Assembly (NCBI GenBank): GCA_021790935.1
Contig: JAJYFL010000008.1
Span: 1 to 64,000, forward strand
From: a bacterium
Lineage (GTDB): Bacteria > Vulcanimicrobiota > Vulcanimicrobiia > Vulcanimicrobiales > Vulcanimicrobiaceae
Length of the DNA: 64,000 bases
Direction of reading: 5' to 3'
The notes beneath the pieces were generated by a model, which saw nothing but the letters and a program-made list of their open reading frames with translations, was not told where the DNA came from and searched no databases. Each line of letters opens with the position of its first letter. Position 1 is the stretch's first letter. Below are positions 17,071 through 28,321 of this stretch, piece after piece. Both the position numbers and the translations under genes were made by a program.

Positions 17071-17864
17071 GCCGGGCCGCTTGCGGCGGGTGGTAAGAAC
17101 ATGCCCATGACGTGGAAACCGCCGTCGACGAAGTGCACGTCGCCGGTGACGGCCGACGAGAGGTGCGATGCCAGATAGACCGCGGCGTTGCCTACGTCTT
17201 CGATCGAGACGTTGCGGTGCAGCGGCGCGGTGGCCGCAACGACGTCGAGCATCTTCGAGAGCCCGGAGACCTGGCGCGCGCTCGCAGTCTTGATCGGGCC
17301 GGCGGAGATCGCATTCACGCGGATGCCGCGTCCGCCGAGATCGAAAGCCAGATAACGCACGGAGGCTTCGAGCGCGGCCTTCGCTATGCCCATGAGGTTG
17401 TAGTTCGGCACGATCGCCGTCGCGCCCAGATAGGTGAGCGCTAGGATGGATGCGTTGTCCTCGATCTGGTCGCGCAGCGTCTGCACGAGCGCTATCAGTG
17501 AATAGGCGGAGATGTCGAGCGAGAGTTTGAATCCGTCGCGCGTCGTGTCGTACACCTTGCCGGCGAGGTCCTCTTTGTTTGCGTAGGCGATCGAATGCAC
17601 CAGCACGTCGAGTCTTCCGAACTCTTGGGCGAGCCGATCGCTCATCGAGCGGAGCGAGGCGTCGGAGGTGACGTCGCACTCGATGACCGGCCCGCCGCCG
17701 AGCTCCGCCGCGAGTCTCTCGACCTCGTCCTTGACGCGCTCGCCCTGGTAGGTGAATGCGATCTGCGCCCCGTGTGCGTGCATCTGGCGGGCGATGCCGG
17801 TCGCGATCGACCAGCGGTTGGCCACGCCCGTAACGAGGGCTCGCTTTCCTTGCAGTAGTTCCAC
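17067..17864 (-). CDS. fabI: Enoyl-[acyl-carrier-protein] reductase (NADH)
   Basis: 265 residues from a GTG. It is an atypical short-chain dehydrogenase of the FabI type. The N-terminal LVTGVANRWSIATGIA is the nucleotide loop with the Ser/Ile/Ala of FabI rather than SDR GxxxGxG. The catalytic Tyr145, Tyr155 and Lys162 have the Y-x(6)-K spacing of FabI. It reduces the trans-2-enoyl-ACP double bond, the last step of fatty-acid elongation, in the cytoplasm. It is probably the first gene of a minus-strand operon that continues with the epsilon-like subunit and carboxylase alpha. Confidence 0.94.
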   Translation of the reverse strand: MELLQGKRALVTGVANRWSIATGIARQMHAHGAQIAFTYQGERVKDEVERLAAELGGGPVIECDVTSDASLRSMSDRLAQEFGRLDVLVHSIAYANKEDLAGKVYDTTRDGFKLSLDISAYSLIALVQTLRDQIEDNASILALTYLGATAIVPNYNLMGIAKAALEASVRYLAFDLGGRGIRVNAISAGPIKTASARQVSGLSKMLDVVAATAPLHRNVSIEDVGNAAVYLASHLSSAVTGDVHFVDGGFHVMGMFLPPAASGPA

Positions 17865-17899
17865 GCTTGACTAGATACCAGCGCAACGCCCCGCGTCCT

Positions 17900-17928
17900 G
17901 TTTAGCGCTCCCCGCGGCATGGTATAAT
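17900..17928 (+). promoter_or_regulatory. Extended -10 promoter
   Basis: A perfect TATAAT (17923-17928) is preceded by TGG, the extended -10 motif. The -35 region (about 17900-17905) is weak. It lies 29 bp before the exported protein start at 17957, so a short leader is expected. Confidence 0.65.
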
Positions 17929-17956
17929 TTCGTATATCAGCGATCGGAGACATGCC

Positions 17957-18559
17957 ATGCACCTGCTTCGCGCCGCTCTCGCAAGCACGTTTCTCTTGGC
18001 CCTCTGCACGGTGAGTGCCGTTGCGAGCGGCTCCGCACTCGGCCACGCCGCCCTCGCTCCGTACGCCGGGCCTGGGACGGCCACCCTATTCGGAACGATC
18101 GATGCGGCCCGGGTGGGACAGGCGGTCTACTGCGCGCCCAATATCCCTTACACGCGCTCGTACATTTCGTCGATGGTCGCCGGTTTCGTCGCGCACCCGT
18201 ACCAACCGAAGATCCCGGTGCTGGATCCGGCGCTCGCGCCGTACGTTCGCGTCGCGACCGTCGCGATCGATCACCGGTTTACGTGCAGCGGCCTGGTGGG
18301 AGGAAAGTATCTCGTCTTCGCATGGATCCACGGAAACGCCTCGCCCGTCTACTCTACTGCCGAGCGCCTCGGAACGCTCAGCCCGAACGGAACGAACACT
18401 TCGAACGGGCATTCGGTCGTCGTGCAGCACATCGGTCAGTCGCGGCAGTACGACTACGTTCTGGTCTCAGCGGTCGATGTCGCCGCAAAGCAGACGCTGC
18501 GGACGTTCTTTCACGTAGCCGACGGAACGCTTGCGAGCTTCGATCCCACGTTGCACTAG
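17957..18559 (+). CDS. Exported hypothetical protein
   Basis: 200 residues with a clear signal peptide (about 1-24, cleavage near Ala-Ser-Gly). The mature part has two cysteines, one in the N-terminal third and one near the middle (TCSG), which may pair in the periplasm. No domain is recognised. It has its own extended -10 promoter. The TAG stop is the beginning of a 12-base match (CTAGGAGTTTGT) to the end of the repeat element at 28318. Confidence 0.65.
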   Translation: MHLLRAALASTFLLALCTVSAVASGSALGHAALAPYAGPGTATLFGTIDAARVGQAVYCAPNIPYTRSYISSMVAGFVAHPYQPKIPVLDPALAPYVRVATVAIDHRFTCSGLVGGKYLVFAWIHGNASPVYSTAERLGTLSPNGTNTSNGHSVVVQHIGQSRQYDYVLVSAVDVAAKQTLRTFFHVADGTLASFDPTLH

Positions 18560-18580
18560 GAGTTTGTGAGCAGGCGAACG

Positions 18581-19273
18581 TCAGAGCGTCGCTTGGATGT
18601 AGGTGAAGTGCGCCTCCTGGCACGCATTGATCGCCATGACGCCGGAGGGCACGACGAGCGCTCCCGGAACGATGCCGCGCATGACGCGCTCGTAGACCTC
18701 CGACCGCGGGCGCGCTAATGCCTTGGCGAAGACGTCGGCAAAGCCCACGATCGCGTTGCGGCAGACGAAAAACGATGCGCCGCGGGCGACGAGGCCCTCG
18801 ACGGAGACGCGGTCCCTCGGCGCGGAGCGTAGAAACGGGTTGCCGTCGCCTGGCCTGAGATCTCTTGGCAGGTCGTTCTTCAAAGTGTCGGGCAAGGCAG
18901 ATCCGGCCGGTATGAGGTACGCGTTCCACAGGTCGTCGCTCATGGCCAGCGCGATCGCGGCACCGTGGTATAGGACCCCCGCCGCGTGTAAGGCTCCCGG
19001 TCCCTCGTCGAGATCGTCGTCGTACGCCTCCATGGAGTTGTTCATCTCGTAGAGCACGCTGCCGCCCTCGAGTTTCGTCGCGCCGAAGCATTGCCGGTGC
19101 CTGGCCGGCTTCGCGAGCATCGCCCGGAACGCAGCGCGGTCGAAGACGAACTTCGGCAGCGAACCACCCGGCGCGCCCGCCTGCGGCGCGGCCACCGGCG
19201 CAGCAGCGGCGGCCAGCGGCGTCGCCGCGGAGACCATGCAGGCGCCGACGATAAAATCCTTGCGGGTGCTCAT
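18581..19273 (-). CDS. Exported DsrE-like protein
   Basis: 230 residues from the ATG at 19273, chosen because AGGAAGG lies upstream and the signal peptide then starts at residue 1. The N-terminus (Ser-Thr-Arg-Lys-Asp-Phe, then hydrophobic Ala-rich) looks like a signal, possibly Tat-like though with Arg-Lys. The mature part ends with VPSGVMAINACQEAHFTYIQA, a pattern like the C-terminal helix of DsrE/DsrF-fold proteins, with cysteines near residue 60 and in this helix. The DsrE assignment is a low-certainty inference. It follows the carboxylase beta gene by 10 bp and is probably co-transcribed. Confidence 0.6.
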   Translation of the reverse strand: MSTRKDFIVGACMVSAATPLAAAAAPVAAPQAGAPGGSLPKFVFDRAAFRAMLAKPARHRQCFGATKLEGGSVLYEMNNSMEAYDDDLDEGPGALHAAGVLYHGAAIALAMSDDLWNAYLIPAGSALPDTLKNDLPRDLRPGDGNPFLRSAPRDRVSVEGLVARGASFFVCRNAIVGFADVFAKALARPRSEVYERVMRGIVPGALVVPSGVMAINACQEAHFTYIQATL

Positions 19274-19283
19274 CGTACCTTCC

Positions 19284-20837
19284 TCATAGCGGGATGTTGC
19301 CATGCTTGCGCTTGGGGCGCTCGACGCGCTTATTTGCCAGCATCTCGAGCGATTCGGCGATGATCCGCCGCGTTGCGTGCGCTTCGACGATGTCGTCGAC
19401 GTAACCGCGCTGTGCCGCGATGAACGGATTGGCGAAACGCTCGGTGTAGTCGTCGACGAGTTCGCGCATCTTCGACTCCTTGTCCGCCGCGGCCGCGATC
19501 TCCCTGCGGAAGATCGTCTTGACGGCCCCTTCGGCTCCCATCACGGCGATCTCGGCGGTCGGCCATGCGACGTTGACGTCGGCGCGAATGTGCTTGGAAG
19601 CCATGACGTCGTACGCGCCGCCGTAGGCCTTGCGCGTGATGATCGTTATCTTCGGAACGGTCGCTTCGGCATAGGCATAGAGCAGCTTCGCACCGTGGAG
19701 AATGATGCCGCCGTACTCCTGATCGGTTCCCGGCAGGAAACCCGGCACGTCGACGAAGGTCACCAGCGGAATATTGAAGGCGTCGCAGAACCGCACGAAC
19801 CGTGCGGCCTTAATCGAGCTCTTGATGTCGAGCACGCCGGCGAGCACGTTCGGTTGATTGGCCACGATGCCGACGCTCCGCCCACCGACGCGGCCGAAAC
19901 CGACGATGACGTTCTGCGCGTAGAGCGGCTGAATCTCGAGGAAATCGCCGTCGTCCAGTACGGGAACGACGACGTCGTGCATGTCGTACGGCTTGTTCGG
20001 CACGTCCGGGACGATGGCGTCGAGTTCCATTACGAGCCTGGCGGGATCGTCGCCGGCCGCGTAGCGTGGAGGATCCTCGAGATTGTTTTGCGGCAGGAAG
20101 CCCAACAGCGCCTTGGTCATCGCGACCATCTCGTCTTCGTCCGCAGCCGTCAAATGCGCGACGCCGCTCTTGGAGGCGTGGGTCGAGGCTCCACCCAGTT
20201 CTTCGAAGCTCACGTCCTCGCCCGTTACGGTCTTGATGACCTCCGGTCCGGTGATGAACATCTGCGAGATACCTTCGGTCATGATCACGAAATCGGTAAT
20301 CGCCGGCGAGTAGACCGCTCCGCCCGCGCACGGACCCGCGATGAGACTGAGCTGCGGAATCACGCCGCTGGCCTGTACGTTGCGCCAGAATATCTCGGCG
20401 TATCCGCCCAGGCTCACGACTCCCTCTTGGATGCGCGCGCCGCCCGAATCGTTGATGCCGATCATCGGCGAGCCGGTGCGCAGCGCCAAATCCATGGCTT
20501 TGCAGATCTTCTCGGCGAAGACTTCGCCCAAGGAACCGCCGAGCACGGTAAAGTCCTGTGAAAAAAGAAAGACTTGCCGGCCGTCGATCGTCGCCTGCCC
20601 GGTGATCACGCCGTCACCCAGAAACTCCCGGTCCTCGAGTCCGAACGCGCTCGTGCGATGAACGGCGAAGCGGTCGAGCTCGCGAAGCGAACCGGCGTCG
20701 ACGAGCGCGTCGATGCGCTCGCGAGCCGTACGCTTACCGCGTTCGTGCTGCCGGTCGATCGCCGTTTGGCCGGCTGGGGCGAGCGAGAGCTCGCGCTTGC
20801 GCACGAGCTCGGCGTACTGCTCTGCCTGGCTCTTCAT
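19284..20837 (-). CDS. Acyl-CoA (propionyl-CoA) carboxylase beta chain, carboxyltransferase
   Basis: 517 residues from the ATG at 20837; the longer reading from 21002 has a nonsense-like Arg-rich N-terminus. Typical features of the carboxyltransferase family are [39 protein letters not shown] (first oxyanion glycine pair), [13 protein letters not shown] and [11 protein letters not shown]. It transfers CO2 from carboxybiotin to propionyl- or acetyl-CoA. Its alpha partner is at 15041-16798. It is preceded 8 bp upstream by a DUF59 gene. Confidence 0.94.
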   Translation of the reverse strand: MKSQAEQYAELVRKRELSLAPAGQTAIDRQHERGKRTARERIDALVDAGSLRELDRFAVHRTSAFGLEDREFLGDGVITGQATIDGRQVFLFSQDFTVLGGSLGEVFAEKICKAMDLALRTGSPMIGINDSGGARIQEGVVSLGGYAEIFWRNVQASGVIPQLSLIAGPCAGGAVYSPAITDFVIMTEGISQMFITGPEVIKTVTGEDVSFEELGGASTHASKSGVAHLTAADEDEMVAMTKALLGFLPQNNLEDPPRYAAGDDPARLVMELDAIVPDVPNKPYDMHDVVVPVLDDGDFLEIQPLYAQNVIVGFGRVGGRSVGIVANQPNVLAGVLDIKSSIKAARFVRFCDAFNIPLVTFVDVPGFLPGTDQEYGGIILHGAKLLYAYAEATVPKITIITRKAYGGAYDVMASKHIRADVNVAWPTAEIAVMGAEGAVKTIFRREIAAAADKESKMRELVDDYTERFANPFIAAQRGYVDDIVEAHATRRIIAESLEMLANKRVERPKRKHGNIPL

Positions 20838-20845
20838 CGACCTCG

Positions 20846-21157
20846 CTACCAGATACCGAGCGCGAGTTTCACGTCGTCGCTGGCCATCTCGCGAGGATCC
20901 CAGGGCGGCGTGAACGTGATCTCCACCGTGGCGGTTTCGACGCCGTCGAGCGCCTTCACGCGGTCCTCGACGCTCTTCTTGAACATCGGGCCCACGGGGC
21001 ACATCGGCGACGTGAGGGTCATCACGACGGTCACGTGCTCGCCGCTCTCGCCTTCGGTGCGTACGTCGTAGACCAGACCGAGTTCGAGTATCCCGAGATC
21101 GATCTCAGGGTCCTTGACCTCCGCGAGAGCTTCGCGGACCTGCTCGACCGTCGCCAT
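20846..21157 (-). CDS. MIP18/DUF59 (SufT/PaaD-like) protein
   Basis: 103 residues. It opens with an [26 protein letters not shown] segment and has the conserved Cys in TSPMCPVG, the hallmarks of the MIP18/DUF59 family. Members help assemble or repair iron-sulfur or di-iron centres. It ends 8 bp before the carboxylase beta gene and probably begins that operon. A direct role in carboxylase function is not established. Confidence 0.88.
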   Translation of the reverse strand: MATVEQVREALAEVKDPEIDLGILELGLVYDVRTEGESGEHVTVVMTLTSPMCPVGPMFKKSVEDRVKALDGVETATVEITFTPPWDPREMASDDVKLALGIW

Positions 21158-21226
21158 GATTCCTCCTACTTCAACGAGCCTACTTCTTCGGAGGCCTCCG
21201 TTTTCCGGGCGGATAACCCCTCACTC

Positions 21227-21682
21227 ATGCGAACACGACTCTCTCGCGCAATCTTCGGTTTCGCCGCAGCGCTGGCGCTGGCCGCCGCCCCGGCCTCCGC
21301 CGCGGTCTCGGTGGCCGCCGGGGCGTGGCTGCAGGATACGCCCTCGCAGGCGGGCGGTGCCGTGCTTGTGAGCAGCGGGGCCTCGATCCCCTCCTATCCG
21401 CTGGATATTCAGGGAACGCTGGCGGTGCCTCTCACCGGACGGGGCGGCTATGCTCTGACGGCCGAGATTCGCGGGTTCACCGGTGGGGGTTACGGCGGCG
21501 CGTACGTTGGCGCCGGCGCCGGGATCGGAAACCTCGCGATCGGCCATGCTGTCGGGCCGGTTCTGACCGTCTTCGCCGGCAAGTCTATCGCTACGTCGAC
21601 CTCGATCGAACTCCGCCTCTACCATTCCACGACCGACGGCGGCTCGACCGCGGGCTTCGTCGGCCTGCGGTTTACGTTCTAA
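21227..21682 (+). CDS. Exported Gly/Ala-rich protein, paralog 1
   Basis: 151 residues from the ATG at 21227. A signal peptide (about 1-26) is followed by a glycine-rich domain with the motif GGYALTAEIRG and C-terminal alternating hydrophobic strands ending in Phe (GLRFTF). This could be a small beta-barrel or surface protein. It is clearly paralogous to the protein at 22895-23332 (shared GAxVLVSxGxxxP, GGYALT and GGSTA segments). Its 3' end overlaps the convergent regulator gene by 11 bp. Confidence 0.72.
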   Translation: MRTRLSRAIFGFAAALALAAAPASAAVSVAAGAWLQDTPSQAGGAVLVSSGASIPSYPLDIQGTLAVPLTGRGGYALTAEIRGFTGGGYGGAYVGAGAGIGNLAIGHAVGPVLTVFAGKSIATSTSIELRLYHSTTDGGSTAGFVGLRFTF

Positions 21683-22784
21683 ACGAAGATTCTCCGTGGC
21701 GTAGCGCCTCGACGTCGCGCAACAGCGCTGCATTAAACCAGATACCGTTATACGCGTTGCGCGCCTCGCGTTCGGGGATCAGTGCGATCGTGCGGGCGTA
21801 GGCCGATACGGCCGCATAGAGCTCGGCGCGCGCGCGGTCGCGGTCGCCCGCTGCGGCGTAGACATGAGTTGCGACCCAGTGGCGGTAGTGCGGAAACGGA
21901 TGCCTTTCGTCGGCATCGTCGCCGACGTCGCCCCCGGGAGCTATGGTGCTCGCCGCAGAAGCCGGATCGCCCGCTCGCAGCTGCGCGAACGCCATCTCGG
22001 CCTGCATCGTTGCAACGTCCTCGCGCGAGAGGTTTTGCTGGGCGATCTCGATGGCCGAACGCAGGCGCGCGATCGCCGTTTCTAGCGACCCCATCTCGCG
22101 TTCCGCGGCTCCGAGATTCGCCAGCGCGATACTCTCCGAGACCGCGTCGCCGGCCGCGCGTGCCTGCTCGAGCGCTCGCTCCCCGACGGTGCGCGCCGAG
22201 CCGAACTCACCGTCGATATATTCGATTTGGCCGAGAAGCAACGTAGAATCCAACGCTCCTCGCGGATCGTCGCACTCGAGATACATGCAGTGCGCGCGCG
22301 CGGTTCTCGCACGCGCCGCCTCGAAGTCGGCGCGCGCTATGAGTCCGAGCGCGCGGTGGAGGAGTGCCGTCGCGACCAGGGAGCGATAATCCACCGCGGC
22401 ATCGATCGTTAGCGATCCGCGCGCTTGCGCGCTCCAGCAGACGCGTTCTCGCTCGAGTCCAAACCACGGCTCTCCCTCGGGCACTTGCGGTAACGCCGAC
22501 GTAAGATCGGCGAGGTGCCCCTCGACGCGCGCGCACGCCTCCATCTCCGGCTCGTCCGGCCAGACGGCGGTCGCGATCTCGCGGCACGGGATCTCGCGCT
22601 CACGACGGTTCAGCACGTACGCCAACAGTGCCATCGACCGGGCGCTTCCCAAAAACGGGGACGGCACGCCGTTGACCGAAAAAACCGACCGGTCGACGAA
22701 CGCGATACGCGCTTCCGGGAATGTCGTGCTCACGCACGAGTACTTCTCGCAATGCCTTGGCGGGCCCCCGTCTATAGCACCCAT
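21672..22784 (-). CDS. SARP/OmpR-type DNA-binding plus TPR regulator
   Basis: About 370 residues from the ATG at 22784; a GTG at 22733 is an alternative and an in-frame start at 22892 is too close to the divergent gene. The N-terminal ~100 residues fit a winged-helix domain of the SARP/AfsR type: a sensor-like strand, then LLAYVLNRREREIPCREIATAVWPDE, which resembles the OmpR-like recognition helix region. Residues about 150-370 are TPR-like helical repeats rich in Ala, Leu and Arg. It lies between two paralogous exported proteins and is a good candidate for controlling them. Confidence 0.7.
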   Translation of the reverse strand: MGAIDGGPPRHCEKYSCVSTTFPEARIAFVDRSVFSVNGVPSPFLGSARSMALLAYVLNRREREIPCREIATAVWPDEPEMEACARVEGHLADLTSALPQVPEGEPWFGLERERVCWSAQARGSLTIDAAVDYRSLVATALLHRALGLIARADFEAARARTARAHCMYLECDDPRGALDSTLLLGQIEYIDGEFGSARTVGERALEQARAAGDAVSESIALANLGAAEREMGSLETAIARLRSAIEIAQQNLSREDVATMQAEMAFAQLRAGDPASAASTIAPGGDVGDDADERHPFPHYRHWVATHVYAAAGDRDRARAELYAAVSAYARTIALIPEREARNAYNGIWFNAALLRDVEALRHGESSFRT

Positions 22785-22894
22785 TCGTGCGTAGGCACTA
22801 GGGCCTAAATATGACGCCGGTATGCGGAACGATGGCAAGGAAGCCGGGCGGCTACTTGCGAGGCTTGAGCTCGCGGTTTGTGAAAACCTCACGC

Positions 22895-23332
22895 ATGAGA
22901 AATATTGGGATCACCGCTGCTTTCCTACTCGCCGCACTGCTCGCATCGGCGTTACCGGCAGCTGCCGACGTTTCGGCCGCCGGCGGCCTGTGGGCACAGA
23001 CCTCGCCCAACGCCACCGGTGCGGCGGTTCTGGTGAGCACCGGCAAGGCGGTGCCGGTTCTGCCGGCCGAAGTCGACCTTACGGGTTTGATCCCGCTGAC
23101 TGCAGGAGGAGGCTATGCCTTGACGCTCGAGGCCCGGACGGGACTCGCCGGTTTTGGCGCCGGTGCCGGAATCGGCGCCGGCCGCATTGGGAACGGCGGC
23201 ACGGGCGGGGTGGCTACTGCGTTTGTCGATATGTCGGTCGCTCCGCTGACGTCGGTCGAGCTTCGCGGTTACAAAGCATTGCGGGCGGGCGGGTCGACGG
23301 CGCTCTTTTTCGGAGTGCGCGTCTCGATCTGA
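22895..23332 (+). CDS. Exported Gly/Ala-rich protein, paralog 2
   Basis: 145 residues. A signal peptide (about 1-24, ending Ala-Ala-Asp) precedes a glycine-rich mature part with GGYALTLEAR, FGAGAGIGAG and VELRGYKALRAGGSTA. It aligns end to end with the protein at 21227-21682. Divergent from the SARP/TPR regulator, with 110 bp between starts for promoters and operators. Confidence 0.72.
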   Translation: MRNIGITAAFLLAALLASALPAAADVSAAGGLWAQTSPNATGAAVLVSTGKAVPVLPAEVDLTGLIPLTAGGGYALTLEARTGLAGFGAGAGIGAGRIGNGGTGGVATAFVDMSVAPLTSVELRGYKALRAGGSTALFFGVRVSI

Positions 23333-23466
23333 CGGCGCCTCGCGTCCCTTGGGGGCAACCGGCAGGGAAGTCTAACGGTTATGCCTACACACCGGTAGGA
23401 AGACGAGCGAACCGGGCAGCGTGATCCGGGCCCAAGCCGAGCCTGGCATCAGAGGAGTTCTAGATC

Positions 23467-25967
<2,501 letters not shown>

Positions 25968-25971
<4 letters not shown>

Positions 25972-26136
25972 CAGGTTGCGGAAAAAGCCGCGTGCCAATA
26001 TCCGCGGAGCGATTTTTGGGCGATTTCGAGGCGCGAAGAAGGAGCAACGCCGTAGCGTTGTGACTGATGAGCAACGAAGAAAGCGTCCAAAAGCGCCCGC
26101 GGGATTGGTGCGGGGATTTTCCCCGCAACCCGCTAG
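25968..26136 (+). mobile_element. MITE-like element, copy A (169 bp)
   Basis: The ends are imperfect inverted repeats: TAGCAGGTTGCGG at the left and the complement of CTAGCGGGTTGCGG at the right. A core of about 110 bp is shared with copy B. The core contains a perfect hairpin (26045-26050 with 26055-26060, loop CGTA). The left end includes the clpC stop codon and the element fills the gap to the convergent MaoC gene. No transposase is encoded, so any mobility would need a source elsewhere. Confidence 0.75.
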
Positions 26137-26149
26137 TGTACCGCGGCGA

Positions 26150-26623
26150 CTACGCCGTTCGTTCCGGACGGAAGGCGATCGTGTTGATCGCGATCTCGCT
26201 CATCACGTCTTCGCCGCGCTGGTTGCGCACGAGGATGCGGCTGCGGATGACGCCACGGCGCTTGCCGGAGAGAGACGGCTGCTTGTCGACGATCTCCATG
26301 CTGACGTGTAGGGTGTCTCCGGCGCGGACGGGCGAGAGCCAGCGCAGTTCGTCTATGCCTATCCCGACGACACCGGTTGCCTCCATCACGCGGCTCTCGA
26401 CGATAGATCGCATCGCGATTGCGGCCGTCTGCCAGCCGCTGGCCACAAGCCCGCCGAATAGGCTGCTCTTGGCCGCCTCGGGGTCCGTGTGGAACGGTTG
26501 CGGGTCGTATGTCTCTGCGAACGCGATGATCTCTGCTTCGGTAATAGTCACGCCGGGTGTTTCGTGACGGTCCCCCACCGCGTAATCTTCGTAGTAACGC
26601 GCCATGCCCGCGGGTTCGCGCAA
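26150..26623 (-). CDS. MaoC-like dehydratase (hotdog fold)
   Basis: 157 residues from a TTG at 26623 with GAGG 8 bases upstream; an ATG at 26605 would drop six residues. Motifs typical of R-specific enoyl-CoA hydratases and MaoC domains are an N-terminal YYEDYAVGD and the AFAETYDPQPFHTDP catalytic Asp/His segment, followed by GLVASGWQT. Such proteins hydrate enoyl-CoA in fatty-acid or polyhydroxyalkanoate routes. No pathway neighbour is close. It is convergent with clpC. Confidence 0.85.
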   Translation of the reverse strand: MREPAGMARYYEDYAVGDRHETPGVTITEAEIIAFAETYDPQPFHTDPEAAKSSLFGGLVASGWQTAAIAMRSIVESRVMEATGVVGIGIDELRWLSPVRAGDTLHVSMEIVDKQPSLSGKRRGVIRSRILVRNQRGEDVMSEIAINTIAFRPERTA

Positions 26624-26642
26624 CGTTCTCGCCTCTACCTTC

Positions 26643-26689
26643 GATCGCTAGCAGGTTGCGGGGAAAATCCCCGCACCCTGCTAGCGATC
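26643..26689. repeat. Solo repeat end: 47-bp palindrome
   Basis: An outer 13-bp stem (GATCGCTAGCAGG and its complement) encloses a second 7-bp stem (GCGGGGA/TCCCCGC). The left half is the same end sequence as copy A at 25968-26136, so this looks like two element ends joined without the core. It lies where the signal peptide of the downstream exported protein begins. Confidence 0.7.
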
Positions 26690-28321
26690 TGTTTCACGCT
26701 GGCGGCCGTGGCGTCTGCGCCGGCGGCCGCCAGCGTGACCGCTTCGCCGTCCCCGTCGCCGGCACCGACGTCGACACCGTCGCCGCCTCCCTCGCCGACA
26801 CCGTCACCGCTATCGCTCGTTGCCACGCCGGCCGTGCTGGAAATGCACCCCGCGCAGCAAGCGACGGTGCTGATCTCCGGGGCGGTTGGACCGCTGACCG
26901 CAACGCTGGATCGCCGGATCGTCACGATTGCGATCGACCAGGCGGCGCAGACGATCTTCGTTACGGCGGAAGGGCAGACCGGCCGCGCTACGCTGGACGT
27001 CACCGACACGACGGGCGCGAGCGTCGAGATACCGGTGCGCGTTGCTTTCGATGCCGGCACGGTCCCGCAGCGTCTCGCGTTGAACGTGACCGGCAGCCCG
27101 CTCGACCCACTTTGGCTCGAGACCCAGATCGCGAACCTCGTTGCAGAGAAGACGCGCGTGCAACCAGGGCTTGCGATGCACCTGGGTTCGTTCGGTCCGC
27201 CTCCGTCCGTCGCTCCCGGGACGACCGCTTCCGTTGCCGTACCCGTGCAGATCCCCGGAGGCGCGCAGTACTACGACGTCAGCGGAACGGCGAACGTCAC
27301 CGTTACGAACCTTCCGCTCGCACCCTTTGCGCCGCCGTTGCTCTTTTACGACGACGATCCCGAGCGGATCGTGGCGGACGGGCCGATCTTCCGGGGTCAA
27401 ATAACACCCGGAACCCCCGTGCGGCTGTATTATTATCATCAGGACGGCACGGAGCCAAGCCGTTTGGTGCTCGTCTTGATCGCCGACTCCCAAGATCCGA
27501 CGCAGATTCAGGTTATCGCAGCATCGGCGGGTCCGAGCGCGGACGTGATGGGTGTCGGCCATGCGGTGACGCGTGATTTCCTGTTGCAGGAGCCGCGCAA
27601 TGAAGGCGTGGTCCTCGATCTGCCGCAGCTCTCCGCATATGTCTTGGCAGACGTGCCGCTGGATGCGCAGCAGGCTGCCGCGGGCAGCATCGATCTGCGC
27701 ATCGTCAGCGGCGGCGCGGTGGACCTCGAGGTGCTGGCCGCGCCGCCGGAGGCGACCGGTCGCCGTTTGCGAAGCGAACTCGGTCTGGCGCTTCTGCCGG
27801 GTGACGGTCACCACCGCACCGGCGTATTCGATATCGCCGGCTACGGCTCGGAGACCATTGCCTACACCGTCGGCGGCCCGGACGCGACGACCATCTACGG
27901 GGCAAAATCTCCGCCCAACGCCTTCCCGGCGGAGCGTGGCCACGATTACGGCGGCTACGGCGTCCTCCACACGTTCGTCTTTGACGCGAGCAACCCGACC
28001 GCGCAGCCGGTGACGGCCTATCTCTTCGAGGAGCCGTTGGGAGGGGTGGTGCGCAGCAGCTTCTTGGTGGACGGGCAACTCGAGCAGGTCGGCTGCGCCC
28101 GGGTTTCGCAGCGTTATCAGATCGCGAGTTTCACGATGGCGCCGGGGCAGAACCTCGTTTCCACGCTTCTCACCATGACGGACGGAGGTTCGAGCTATCC
28201 GCTCGAGATCGGTATGACCGATACCCCACCGTTGCCCGCGGTGCCGCCGATCGCCGCTCCTGACGGCTGTTTTCCAAAGGCGCCCTCGCCCGCCCCCTCG
28301 CCGTCGCCCTCGCCCCCCTAG
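26678..28321 (+). CDS. Exported protein with Ser/Pro-rich segments
   Basis: The start is unresolved. The reading frame is open from 26489, but an ATG-started protein would run through the minus-strand MaoC gene. I chose the CTG at 26678, after which a hydrophobic signal segment (LLAICFTLAAVASAPA) follows. A Ser/Pro-rich linker (about 25-55) leads to a long beta-rich region with Thr/Val-rich repeats that resembles bacterial Ig-like or adhesion modules, and the protein ends in another Pro/Ser-rich tail. The solo repeat at 26643-26689 overlaps the start region. No enzyme motif is seen. Confidence 0.55.
   Translation: MLAICFTLAAVASAPAAASVTASPSPSPAPTSTPSPPPSPTPSPLSLVATPAVLEMHPAQQATVLISGAVGPLTATLDRRIVTIAIDQAAQTIFVTAEGQTGRATLDVTDTTGASVEIPVRVAFDAGTVPQRLALNVTGSPLDPLWLETQIANLVAEKTRVQPGLAMHLGSFGPPPSVAPGTTASVAVPVQIPGGAQYYDVSGTANVTVTNLPLAPFAPPLLFYDDDPERIVADGPIFRGQITPGTPVRLYYYHQDGTEPSRLVLVLIADSQDPTQIQVIAASAGPSADVMGVGHAVTRDFLLQEPRNEGVVLDLPQLSAYVLADVPLDAQQAAAGSIDLRIVSGGAVDLEVLAAPPEATGRRLRSELGLALLPGDGHHRTGVFDIAGYGSETIAYTVGGPDATTIYGAKSPPNAFPAERGHDYGGYGVLHTFVFDASNPTAQPVTAYLFEEPLGGVVRSSFLVDGQLEQVGCARVSQRYQIASFTMAPGQNLVSTLLTMTDGGSSYPLEIGMTDTPPLPAVPPIAAPDGCFPKAPSPAPSPSPSPP

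Noticed and set aside
26045-26095. Hammerhead-like CTGATGAG...GAAA in repeat copy A
   Set aside because: Copy B keeps CTGATGAG but has no GAAA, and neither copy has the three helices of a hammerhead.
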